A DNA stretch of 64,000 bases from Brettanomyces bruxellensis (taxonomy: Eukaryota; Ascomycota; Pichiomycetes; Pichiales; Pichiaceae). A program made the position numbers and the translations under genes. The notes beneath the pieces were generated by a model. It was not told the DNA's origin. It searched no databases and saw nothing but the letters and a program-made list of their open reading frames with translations. How positions within the stretch are numbered: the stretch's first letter is position 1; every line of letters begins with the position of its first letter. The DNA is taken from NCBI RefSeq assembly GCF_011074885.1, contig NC_054689.1:930001-994000 (forward strand). The letters are read 5' to 3'. Shown piece after piece: positions 11,001 to 22,248 of this stretch.

Positions 11001-12889
11001 TCCCTACTCATGGAATTCACTACATATTACTTTTTTGCCGACCCCATATGAAATCTCCTTTTCTAAACTACATGATCTTTTGAATATCTTTCACACTTGA
11101 TAAGCAGTTTCAATTCAATTGGTTATTGTCCAGAAAACATTTATGTTTTTCCCTTTTTCCCCTTCTGTTGAACGATGTTCGTTATTTCTATTGTCAATCA
11201 GCCGTGTAACTTGTACCGTTTTTTTTTTTTGTCCAATGAACATTTCTTTTTTCCAGCCTGCCTATTCCTATTCCTCTTTTCGTCCACTACATTACGTTAT
11301 TCAACGTCGTATCACGTCGGCAAGATCTCTGCATTGTTCGGTTACCGTAATATTCATTTATATCCCTGTCTGAAGTTTGTCCGAGACTGATTCTGTAAGC
11401 TTCTCACCGGAAATTGTGGGCGCTTTTCCACATCTCAAAAAGCTTTTGGTTTCTATTTGTTAGCTCATGTCTCCTTTTTTATTCTTCGTGCTGTATTTCT
11501 GAATCCATTTTTGTCCCTTCATCACTCACTCTGCATATGCATTATTTACGTTTCACACGTATCATTTCTGCCTGAAATTCTTTTTTTTCTTTTTATTTTC
11601 TGTTTGATGCGGTTTGGAAAATGTATTGTTTTCTCCTTGCCTGGAGGGCACAGTTTTCCAAGCTTTCTGATTCACTTTTTAACACGTGTATGCACGATCC
11701 CCTTTCTTTTTGAGCCTCCCTCCACTCTGCTTGTTTTCGTTTATTCAACTTTTGGTCTCTCGTATTTTTGTACAATAATGATTTTCTTTATTTCTCCTTA
11801 AATATTATTCAGCAAGCCCAATATGATGGAAAAGAAATTTTTTGTTCGCTCTCCGTTTTTTTTTCCCCTTAACCGCCTTTACTGCCCACCTAATTTCAAT
11901 TGGTGCTACTCCCATCCCCCTTCTCTACAGTCGATTTCATACCCATCCATAAACCACATTTTTTTTTCAGTTATATTTTAGTTCTGTCGCATGTCATGCA
12001 ACTTTATCTTGAATATGTCACTACTATTACAACATATTTTTTCTCCACCAATGGGAAGTTTCTAATTCACATCGGTCGGTGTACAATGGAATCTGTATTG
12101 TGCCTTGTTTTGATTTTTCCAATTTGTTTCAGTTTATGCTTTTGGTAAGGGGATTCTGCTTGCATTAGCTTATCTTGTGGTCAACAAGACATAGATAGGG
12201 GAAATTTACAGAAATTTTGTATTCGTAGATACCGTAACGCGCGGCATTATTTGGTACGTACATACATGAGTTATTTTCAATTTTTTTGAGGGGCTAAATC
12301 TTACATCCAGACACCGCATATTTCCTGTAGAAGCAAGGAATGAGATCGAAAGATTTTGAGCTGAGAATGATGGATGAAAATTTTCAGTTGTTGTGTGGCT
12401 GTGTAACTGTGGGTGTGGCTGTGTCCAGCTCCTGGTGGCCATCAAATATCTGCAAATATTATTTGAAGTACTTCTTACAAGCATATTTGCTATAAGTATT
12501 GGTTAAAAGTGTTGGCTTCAGGAATTAATCCTAATTACTGTTTAACTGCCCCGGATATCTTGCCGTTTAGAAAAGATTTGTAAAACAAAAATACATATAC
12601 GCGTCATTCCTGCAGGTACACTTGAGAAAATAGCATGGCAAAAAATTTTCGCTCCGGGTATTGGTCGTGTGCTAAATACGTCAAATATGCATTTGTCGAG
12701 AATAATTGTGAAAAAACTCTTGATAAATAATTTTCAGTGTATGGTAATTTTCAAATATTTGGGAAATGAGAGGACGGTTCTTACCGACTCAGAACTTGCA
12801 TTGATCAGGATTAACAATTGATCAGAGCATGCTTGGATGTAATTGACGGGCTGGACTACACTTTTACGCATCTGTATGTATCTGGATAT

Positions 12890-13105
12890 GATGTACTGCT
12901 GTATGAATGTAGTCCTAGTACTCTTACATGAATGTACTACTATATGAATGTACTCCTATATGAATGTAGTCCTAGTACTCTTACATGAATGTACTCCTAT
13001 ATGAATGTACTCCTATATGAATATACTCTTACATGAATGTAGTCCTAGATGAATGTACTTCTATATGATTGGACTCTTATATGAATGCACTTCTATATGC
13101 ACCTC
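12890..13105. repeat. 16-bp minisatellite, about 13 degenerate copies
   Basis: The unit is close to CTATATGAATGTACTC, repeated head to tail. Variants TTACATGAATGTAGTC and CTAGATGAATGTACTT alternate, and a higher-order block (GTAGTCCTAGTACTCTTACA) occurs twice. It lies roughly in the middle of the gene desert, and the region just after it (13110-13260) keeps related words such as TTTGAATGC. Confidence 0.85.
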
Positions 13106-15562
13106 AACGTATCAGTCTGTCTGTACATATGTATGTATTTGAATGCATTTGAATGCTTTTTCATGATTTGTAAATGAGCGTATTTGCATTTACTTGAACG
13201 CACTTCAACCCTTTTGAATGTCTTTGCATGTGCCTGCATTTATTGGAATATTATTCTTCAACTTTATTTTATTTCTATTTTCCGGCTTTTACTTATCCTC
13301 ATGTTTGCTCGGCAATATCCGAATTTTTTTTTCTCGAAACAATTTGAAGCTAAACTATGAATGCTTAAACTCTTTTTAACACCTTGATCAAGAATAAATA
13401 GTACGTCCCCCGCGATGTTATGGTCAAAATAGTTGCCTTTATTGAACATTTCCGCATCGGTACCAAAATTGTTCTGTGAACGGCTGAATATGCAAATAAC
13501 AATCAACTATTCCTAACTGCTTCATCGGAGAGAATTTTGAGGTAGCCCATTTTATATGTCATATTACCAGGGTTGAAATTTTGTATGCTGTAAACGAATC
13601 GTGGTGAAGAAAATTAATTTCATCCTATTAAAAGTAGACTTCCAACTCTTATGCACCTCTACTCTTAAACCAGTTCAGAAATACGTAAACAGCAGCAACG
13701 CGATTATTACTCCTTATAGTATTTTTCATCCTATACTACTACACTATATACAAACTATTTCGCTGCTTTTCAGAGAAAAATGCCCACATACCATTCGATC
13801 AAATAACTGAACAGTACATAAGTGTGCGTTGTATTTTCATTTATTATGTTTGTAGTTGGCACATTTCTGCCTTCTATCCTACGATGATCACATTTATTTT
13901 TTGACGCCTTTTTTTTTTCTTCCTTTTACTTCAACACGCCTACTTTTCTTTATCTTTCCTGCATTCTTTATGAGGCTTGCAAAGTTATGCGGTCCCGTGT
14001 GTGATGCATTGTCCTAAATATTAGTTAGCAGGCACCTTCTCCAATCAGTTATTTCCGACTCTTTTTCCATTTTTGGTACCTTAATATTTGCATTGTCCTG
14101 CTATAGCAACCGTGCCCGGTGAATAAACGGCAATCCATTTGATCGACTAACGTTATTTTTGGGATAACTCAAATCTGAGTTATTTGTTAACACCAGCATT
14201 TCCTGTTTGTTGTTTCCGCGTGTCTTTAAAGGGTCCTTTAGTACATGCATTGTATTGTCATAGTTACGGTATCCGACAAATGAATGGCATGCTATAAGTT
14301 GCATTTTCGGAGTAATTTAAGTTGAACTACGAAAAGAGGGTGTGCCCGCGATGCCTGCACGAGACTTTCCTTTTTCAAAAAAAAAAAAAAAAGCACGGTG
14401 CGGTATGCTTTCTTCTCCCATTTTATTGTGTGATGTTAATTCCGGACAGCAGTTCTAGACAACTTCCCAATTAATCAATGGCGGTTTATAATAACGGCTT
14501 ATCAATAGCATTTTGTCAAAAAATTGTTCCAGACTTACAACAGTTTTCCTTTGACACATGGTACTAAAAATACTCTTGCAGTTGGCATTATTGCGTGCGA
14601 CGTATTTCATGGTGCAAGGATTGTTCAAATGCACGATGCAATCGTCATATTTCTACTAGATATTTGATTATTTCCATACTGACGAGGCTGATTGTTTCTG
14701 TATTGATGATGTTGATTGTGTGTGAGGAGGAAATAAACATGATATTATGTTGGTTTACATTGATTATGCAGAAATAGTTGCAGTGTGAAAAACAAATCCC
14801 GTTTCGAAAATTAAGTTAAGATTGAAAGTCATCAATAACAGGTTGCAAAAGTCTGGATTACTTGATATTTAGTCAGCTGATAACATCAGAAGCATTGGTA
14901 TGTTCTAACAATTTGCTTTATGTTTCTTGTTTTTGTGGGTTACATCTTGTCAGAAAATTTCACATGATATGTTTTCCGCTTGATCCTATTTGTTCTGGAA
15001 TATTTGCCCACTGATATAGCCAAACTGCTCCACGGATGTTCTGCATAAACTGAATAGTGTTAATTTAAGAGAAATGCGATACTTTGAGGGGTAGCATTAA
15101 TTCAGAAGCTAAAAACCACCCTGATCAGCACGAAACAAGTGCAACAGATGCTAATTAGTGTTGTAAGTCATCAGGCAATAACAAATACTGTCTAACAATA
15201 TTCTGTTTCCATAACATTTTGAGATTCATAAGCAGCTGCTAGTAAGCAGTGTTCACGATAGATGTGTCAGGTTTATGGCGTTGGTTTAAGATCTTTATTT
15301 GGTTCACAAGTGGTTCCATCGGTATACCTATTTAGCTGATAAGGAAATTATGTTGCTAGAATGCATTCATTAATTCGATGCTTTTATAAATTGACGAAGT
15401 TTATGTTACTTACCATTACCGTCGGTTTGCATCCACATCCATTGGTATAATCCCGTAATTAATGTGGTATTTGAAAGCATGCTGTTCTTGAGCTAATGCG
15501 TACTATCGTTAATACCGTGGATTTATTTATTCATGATGATTTTATTGGCTTATGACATTTCA

Positions 15563-15638
15563 CTGGCTGACTACTCTTTCGTTGGCTGACTACTCTTTCG
15601 TTGGCTGACTACTCTTTCATTGGCTTGCGATGCTTTCA
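15563..15638. repeat. 19-bp tandem array, four copies
   Basis: Four head-to-tail copies of TTGGCTGACTACTCTTTCG. The second and third differ at most by one base and the fourth is diverged. Confidence 0.85.
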
Positions 15639-15681
15639 TTAATATGCTGTCTCATTTATCATACTTCGATTTACATGATGT

Positions 15682-15740
15682 TTTGGCTTATGATGCTTTG
15701 GCTTATGATGCTTTGGCTTATGATGCTTTGGCTTGTAATC
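15682..15740. repeat. 15-bp tandem array, four copies
   Basis: Three perfect copies of TTTGGCTTATGATGC and one diverged partial copy. The unit shares TTGGCT with the 19-bp array just upstream, so the two may have a common origin. Confidence 0.85.
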
Positions 15741-17320
15741 TTCCGTTTATTTGTGCTTTCATAGGGAAGTTTCATGGTGATTTGCAAATTGTCACATTTA
15801 TTTTGCTTTCCCTTGAAATTTTAGCTATACCTAGATTGGGCTTTATCTCAAAGAAGCAGCATCATGGATCATGGCACGAATAACTTATGGAGTCAAGATC
15901 AGAAAGCATCTCAGCAATTTGATCATTGATAAAGTTATGATGAATTGGTATAAGTTGCTCAATTTGCCAAAAAAGCTTATCGTGACAATTGCATAAATGC
16001 TCTTTTTATGAAGCCACAGCTATCCAATGCTGTATGAATGCTGGAGTCACTTGACAAAATAAAAAAGATTTGCGAGTTTGCTTTTGATTATTCAGCACCG
16101 AAGAATAATTTTATTTTGGATTTTGCAGATTGTTTTTTTTACGCTTCTTGCTGCAGCCCAGATAAGCACCCAAGGCACCCAATCAGGGTATTGCTGGTTT
16201 GGGCAAGAGTTTTGGCGTCAGTTTGATAATGACTGCTTAAAGGATTGTCAAACCATATATAGGTGAATAATTTTCTTTGTAGATAGACATTTTATGGCGG
16301 GGTGAAGTGGAACAAAGGTCAGAAGCACAAAATGGCTTGCTTTGCCAGCTTCTTTATCTCTCTGCTTCCCCGATAAAGGAGTGCAGATAACTTCGCGATA
16401 ATCGCAATGCAGCACTAAACGGCAAGAATATTTTTTCCTCGGCTCGTTTCAGCCTTGGTCCACAATTTCGACTACCCTTATATCGCGCTGCTCATTTGCC
16501 CTATGATGCATTTCCTGCCGCCGATATTTATTTTTTTGTTGTTGTCTCTACTTTTACTCGTTTCAGCAGCCTTCGCACTTTCTGGCAATCCTAACAAATA
16601 TTATTTTTTTTTCTCCTTCTTGTTCTTCGTCATTCCTAAACAGAAACAAATTTTCTTCCGTGCTTGTAATAATTTTTTTGCGTGCCTCTTGACTTTTGCA
16701 GGAGGAAGAAGTTTTCTTTCTTGTGTGTTTTGAGAGGGGACACGGTTATTTATTATATTCAAAGCAGTAACTTGCAAAGCGAGTCGTTTATATAGAAAGT
16801 TATTGAGATAAGGCGTGATAAGCAGTCATTTCAGCGTTGTTTTGATCAATTTATAGACCCATCAGCTTGTGTATCGGATAATTTAGGGCAAAGCGTGTAA
16901 AACGATCAACAAGGTTCATCAGTTGGTGTTTTTGCATAAGATAGTACGGAACAGGGTTGAGTTGAAGCTTTGTATTTTTACGGAAGCGAATTGAGTTGCA
17001 GCTTGACAGAATTGGGAGAAGTTTCTGTTAGGAGATATCACGATATCCATAAACGAGTTGCATCTTACATATTTGTACTATCTCACATCTGCAGTATATC
17101 TTACAACTGCACTTCATTTTAGATATTTGCACTATCTTGCATCTGCATTATATCTTACATCTGTGCACTTTCTTACATCACACTCCATTTTACATCTGTG
17201 CACTTCATCTTATCACACTCCATCTTTCTTCTTTCACTCCATCTTCATCTCTTGGCTGGAGAACATTGACAGGACTGGAAAACAGGCAATTCGGAATTCA
17301 CAGACTACAGCAGAAGCAAT

Positions 17321-18988
17321 ATGGGTTGTTGCATGAGCTGTCTCCGGAGAAAGGAGGACGATAACTTGTACAGGCAGCTGCTCGCAGACAACGAGAGAGA
17401 TGCGATCTCGGCGTTACTCGAGTACCTCGAGAACAGAAGTGAGGTGGACTTCTTCTCGGACGGCCCGCTCAAGGCCCTCAGCACGTTGGTATACTCGGAC
17501 AACATCGATCTCCAGAGGAGTGCGGCCCTCGCGTTTGCGGAGATCACAGAGAAGGAGGCCCGGGCGGTTTCACGGGAGGTGTTGGAGCCACTGCTGATCC
17601 TCTTGCAGAGCTCGGACCAGGAGGTGCAGAGGGCGGCCTGTGCAGCGTTGGGCAACCTGGCGATCAACGACGACAACAAGGTTCTGATCGTGGAGATGGG
17701 GGGCCTCACGCCGCTGATCCGGCAGATGCTGTCGCCGGACATCGAGGTGCAGTGCAACGCGGTGGGGTGCGTGACGAACTTGGCGACGCAGGACGCCAAC
17801 AAGGCGAAAATCGCACAGTCCGGGGCTCTCATTCCGCTCACGAGGCTCGCAAAGTCGCCGGACCTGCGTGTGCAGAGAAATGCCACTGGGGCGTTGCTCA
17901 ACATGACACACTCGCCGGAAAACAGGAAGCAGCTTGTGGACACGGGGTCTGTTCCCGTGCTGGTGGACCTGCTCTCGAGCCCGGATGCAGACATCCAGTA
18001 TTACTGCACAACGGCTTTGTCGAACATTGCGGTTGATGCCGAGAACAGGAAGATGCTGGCTGCGACCGAGCCGAAGCTCGTGGGCCGGCTTGTGCAGCTT
18101 ATGGACTCGGCCAGCCCCCGCGTGCAGTGCCAGGCCACGTTGGCCCTCCGGAACCTCGCCTCCGACGCCCTGTACCAGCTGGAAATTGTGCGTTCCGGTG
18201 GCCTCTCCAACCTCGTGGCCCTACTCAAGTCCCAGCACGAGCCCTTGGTGCTGGCTGCCGTTGCCTGCATCCGTAACATCTCCATCCACCCGCTCAACGA
18301 GCGGCCCATCGTCGATGCCGGCTTTCTGGGCCCCTTGGTCGACCTTGTCGACTACACAGACAACCCGGAGATCCAGTGCCACGCCGTTTCCAGCCTCCGC
18401 AACCTCGCAGCCAGCAGCGACGCCAACCGGAGGGCCCTGGTCGATGCTGGGGCCGTCGCTAAGTGCATGAGGATCGTGCTCGCGTCGCCTGACTCCGTCC
18501 AGAGCGAGATCTCCGCCTGCTTCGCCATCCTCGCCTTGGCCGACAACTTGAAGGCCCGGCTCTTGGCAATGGGCATCCTAGACGTGCTCATCCCACTCAC
18601 CCGGTCTCAGAACCCGGAGGTCTGCGGAAACTCTGCCGCCGCCTTGGCCAACTTGTGCTCCCGCGTCGACGACTACTCCGCCATCTTGAAGTGCTATCCG
18701 GGCATCTCCGACTTCATCTCGCGGTTCCTCGCCGGCTCCAACCTCACTTTTGAGCACATAGCCCTCTGGACCGTCATCCAGTTGTTGGAGTCTGGAAATG
18801 ACCAGGTCTGTGCTCTCGTCAAGGCCGATATTGACCACGGTAACATCTCTTTGGCCTCGGCCTCGGCCTCTGCTGGGCAAGCTGCTGCTCCTGATCCGGG
18901 TGCCTCTTCGCCTCCCGCTGACTCCGATCCTGCTGCTGCAAACGAGATCGCAAACTTGGTCCAGCAGATCGTCGAGCTCGTCAAGTAG
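17321..18988 (+). CDS. VAC8: Vac8, armadillo-repeat vacuolar membrane adaptor
   Basis: This 555-aa protein follows S. cerevisiae Vac8 (578 aa) almost without gaps from GGPLKAL-type sequence through 12 armadillo repeats, with blocks such as [22 protein letters not shown] and [15 protein letters not shown]. The N-terminus [10 protein letters not shown] carries a myristoylation glycine (Gly2) and palmitoylatable cysteines (3, 4, 7), which anchor Vac8 on the vacuole. Vac8 binds Vac17 for vacuole inheritance, Nvj1 at nucleus-vacuole junctions, and Atg13 for the Cvt pathway. The last ~60 residues are Ala/Ser/Pro-rich and diverged, ending in a short helix. Several conserved leucines here are encoded by CTG, which shows the standard genetic code. 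The coding DNA is much more GC-rich than its flanks. Confidence 0.97.
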   Translation: MGCCMSCLRRKEDDNLYRQLLADNERDAISALLEYLENRSEVDFFSDGPLKALSTLVYSDNIDLQRSAALAFAEITEKEARAVSREVLEPLLILLQSSDQEVQRAACAALGNLAINDDNKVLIVEMGGLTPLIRQMLSPDIEVQCNAVGCVTNLATQDANKAKIAQSGALIPLTRLAKSPDLRVQRNATGALLNMTHSPENRKQLVDTGSVPVLVDLLSSPDADIQYYCTTALSNIAVDAENRKMLAATEPKLVGRLVQLMDSASPRVQCQATLALRNLASDALYQLEIVRSGGLSNLVALLKSQHEPLVLAAVACIRNISIHPLNERPIVDAGFLGPLVDLVDYTDNPEIQCHAVSSLRNLAASSDANRRALVDAGAVAKCMRIVLASPDSVQSEISACFAILALADNLKARLLAMGILDVLIPLTRSQNPEVCGNSAAALANLCSRVDDYSAILKCYPGISDFISRFLAGSNLTFEHIALWTVIQLLESGNDQVCALVKADIDHGNISLASASASAGQAAAPDPGASSPPADSDPAAANEIANLVQQIVELVK

Positions 18989-19050
18989 CCGCTTCGCTTT
19001 CCTTCGCATTTTTTATACTTTCTTCAACTGCTCATTCTGTTAATTTTGCT

Positions 19051-19475
19051 GTAGCCTACTTATTATTACTTAATGGAGCCTGCTTATTGTTACTTTATGG
19101 CAATTGAGCCTACTTATTATTACTTTTTAACACTTAAGTTTTATAACAATTGGGCCTATTGAATAATTGGACTATATAACTGCTACGCTTTGTAACAATT
19201 GAACCTATTAACTCTTGAGCTTTATAACAATTGAGCTTTATAACTCTTAGGCTTTATAGCACTTAAACCTATTAGCTCTTAAGCTTTATAACTCTTGGGC
19301 TTTATGATAATTGATCTTTATAACTCTTAAGTCTTATAACAATTGAGCCGATTAATCCTTGAACCTATTAACTCTTAAGATAAAACAATTAAGCATATTG
19401 AATTAAATCTTAAGCTTTATAGCACTTAAGCCTATTTACTTTTGGGGCTTTATAATTCTTAAGCTTTATAACATA
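19051..19475. repeat. Degenerate tandem repeat downstream of VAC8
   Basis: The sequence is built from words like GAGCTTTATAACTCTTAAG, ACAATTGAGCC and CCTATTAACTCTT, in units of roughly 15-30 bp with many small changes. It starts about 60 bp after the VAC8 stop codon and fades near 19475. The words AACTCTTAAG and CAATTGAGC recur most often. Confidence 0.75.
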
Positions 19476-21812
19476 TATTCTTCATTTCTCCATTTACCCA
19501 ATATTCTTTGTGAGCTCTAATTTCATGCAAATATACATATTAATTAGGCATGGCTTTTCCAATGTAAGCACCAAATAAATCAAACAACACTTCTCTCTGC
19601 TTCACTGCATATTGCACTTTATTGGTTAATGCCACGCTTATGAGCAGCAGATATCTGCTTCACAATATGTTGGTTACAGTATATTTTTGCGTAAGATGTG
19701 TCGCATGCCCGTTTTCACTTATATCATTGCATACAAACTATATTTGCTGTGAATTATAATGTATTATGAGCTGCATCAATGCAAAACGGAGCGTGAATTT
19801 TCATCTAAATTATTACCAAATACAGTATGCGCATTGTGCCGTAAGCATATTTTCAATGGAGTACTCAACTGCTGATAATAAACAGTGTATCGTAAAAATA
19901 CACTTCAGTAGATGATCTCCTTGTGTTTGTTAAATTATTGTTGTAGATGTTGGGTCGACCGTACAATGTATAAACTCCAAGCACCTAATTATGTCAATAA
20001 ATAATGAATACCAGTGTAGCAGAATTACTTCATTCAAAAGTATATCAATGAACATTTATGGAATGTGAACACCCTCTACTATAAAAAGTGCCGACGCACT
20101 ATTCCAGCTTTGATATCGAGTAAATTATTGCAATATAATAGTGTATGTATTATCTGCATGCACACATTTTACATGAATTATATATCGTATCGATGGATTT
20201 TTCGGCATGAAAAACTCCTTTGCACTGTATTGTGTACTGCTATATTGTAGATACAGGATAATGTACGATAATTATCTGTCTCGATTAATCATTATACTTT
20301 GGAGACACTGTATCTACTCAGCGGTAGGCTATTTTGGTAAACGCACCCTTTACTTTGAGTACACTACAATAAAGTATTGCACCTGAACATACTTTACTTG
20401 ACCCAGCGTAGTATATGGTACAATGATTCCCTAGTATCAGATTAGTTAACTTGGCAATAAGCAGTTTGTGGTTGATAGTTGTGAGCTGATTACTTTGCAA
20501 AGTTGTTGTTAGCTAGTTCATTGTACGTTTCTAAGTGAAATGATGAGGAATATGGAAAATACAGATACCTAAATCTTTTTTTATTTCGCAGGTCTTTTCT
20601 TCTCTGAAGAAGTATTCGCTTCAACTGAACGTCCGATATTATTTTGTTGTCATATCATTATAACTAGCTCCTTCTACAGAAGAGATACCACGTTGAAATA
20701 TACTACTATATAGTTATAAAAGAACGAAGTTCTTCTTATATACACATTTCAATATTTCTTCCCAAGTCTATTTTTCATTTAGTGTCAATTGAAAAAGAGT
20801 TGAACGTAATCATTCCACCAATTTCTTGAAAGTTAAATTTCCGCTTTCAATTTCAACATAGTTCCAAAATTATTAATACATCAATAATTAATATCTCCCC
20901 AACACATCTATAGCTCAAGAATACAGCATATATACTTGAAAATATATTGTTTCTCATAAGATCGCACTCCTATGCATACAACAAAAATTCAGTCGTACTA
21001 CTTCAGATCTACTTGATGATCAGAAATTAAGTTTTGGGTAACAGGAACCAGCAAGAGAGCTGCAATTGGACATTGCGTCTTTCAACATAAACAATTCTTC
21101 CATAATAAACGTTAGAAAAATGCTCGAACATAGCAAATAACGTCTTATGTTACATCTCAATCTTAATGTAGGTTTAATGTTAGTGCGACATTTGCTTACC
21201 TTGTATGTCAGACACATCTGGGAGATGCAAAAAATACATAGGCAATGTATAACAGTGATTCCAAAAAAAGAAATGCTTATTTCCGAAAGAAAGTAGTATT
21301 TCCGGAAGAATTCAGCCTTCCTATGGATCACATATTGTGTGAATGCTTACAAATACATATTCAAGCAAGCGGACAATTTGCAAACACGCACCTGAGACTA
21401 ATAGAAAAGACAGAAATCTCAATTCATTGTCACTTTGCCTTTAGCCCAATCAATACACTGACCTTCATCAATTATAACGGTAGTCACGTTTTGCATACAA
21501 CCCCGTAATAATCCGGTATACTCTATCCTGCATTACTACCAAACCAATCTGATTATCTCCGGGTGCTTGCTGAAATAAGCAAAATCGATTTCAACTTTGT
21601 GAATGCACATTTGAAAAAAGCCAACCTTTTAAGCCAAGCCATTCTTGAACAATACAAATAGCACTATCGGTATGTATTCTCGGATGCTCGAACGGTTACC
21701 CAACGGTTTGCTTTATTACAACAATGCTCGGGCGATGTCAAGGAACAGAATTGGAGGAATAAAAAAGAGAACAAAACACAATATGTCAGACAACCCCGTA
21801 TTATCACCTTTT

Positions 21813-22023
21813 TCCGTCGGTTATAACTAGAATTCGCTAATTATGTTTCTCCAAAAAATATCCGGACCTGCGATAAGGCTTGGGAGTCTCGAAATCTGGG
21901 CCGATAAGCTGGGAGCGAAAAAGAAAGAAGAAAACAACAAAAAAAAAAAAAAAATTAGTGCGCTTATCACTGCTCCTAAAGTTTGCCGTTTTCCGCAAGA
22001 CCAGATTTCTCCGTCGGTTACCG
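21813..22023. promoter_or_regulatory. URC1 upstream regulatory region: GATAAG cluster and duplicated CGG-containing 11-mer
   Basis: Three GATAAG sites lie at 21872-21877, 21903-21908 and, on the minus strand, 21963-21968, that is 280-380 bp before the URC1 ATG. Paired GATAAG sites 15-35 bp apart are the classical nitrogen-catabolite-repression element (Gln3/Gat1/Dal80). The 11-mer TCCGTCGGTTA occurs at 21813-21823 and 22010-22020, the second running into CGGTTACCG (22015-22023), a CGG inverted repeat of zinc-cluster type. Uracil catabolism supplies nitrogen and in Lachancea kluyveri uses the zinc-cluster regulator Urc2, so both motif types fit. Binding is inferred. Confidence 0.5.
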
Positions 22024-22248
22024 GCGGGCAGCTGGCGCAATATCCTTTTTGGAAGACCTACAGACAACAAGGATTATTTGGCTTCACCAATATGGACAGG
22101 TAAAAATTAATATAAAAGGGGCTGATTTTCCTCCCACAAGAGAGATTTTAGTTTATGAATGACAGTTTACTTTCAATTATCATCGTTCAGTTGCAAAATA
22201 TACTTCGTTAGTTAGTCGGATCGAGCATTAAACACATAACTATCACAG

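Larger units (their letters stand above)
5987..17320. other. 11.3-kb gene-free region between divergent genes
   Basis: No open frame here has a recognisable domain or a plausible codon pattern, and no tRNA, snRNA or SRP RNA signature was seen by eye. Parts: 5987-6750, A-rich or mixed; 6970-7160, an AAAATG-type microsatellite; 7250-12150, mostly pyrimidine-rich on the plus strand with many T runs and a CT microsatellite near 9595; 12880-13110, a 16-bp minisatellite; 13110-15540, mixed AT-rich; 15563-15740, two short tandem arrays; 16440-16700, pyrimidine-rich again; 17060-17240, degenerate CATCT/TACATC repeats in what may be the VAC8 leader. It could be a centromere, a replication or silencing region, a host for a long ncRNA, or simply a very long divergent promoter. 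Confidence 0.6.
18989..22248. other. 3.3-kb AT-rich intergenic region between VAC8 and URC1
   Basis: The first 480 bp is a degenerate tandem repeat (listed). From 19480 to 21800 the sequence is AT-rich with no coding pattern. The frame at 21245-21508 has no family I know. From 21813 the composition changes to the GC-richer URC1 promoter with GATAAG and CGG motifs (listed). Confidence 0.55.

Noticed and set aside
15620..15883. 87-aa frame containing LAYDA repeats
   Set aside because: It opens with TTG and its repeats are the 15-bp tandem array; nothing else looks coding.
20535..20605. Possible box C/D snoRNA (TGATGA then CTGA about 60 nt on)
   Set aside because: There is no terminal stem and no recognisable rRNA-complementary guide; the boxes are short enough to occur by chance.
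21245..21508. 87-aa frame upstream of URC1
   Set aside because: AT-rich, no family likeness, no conserved pattern.
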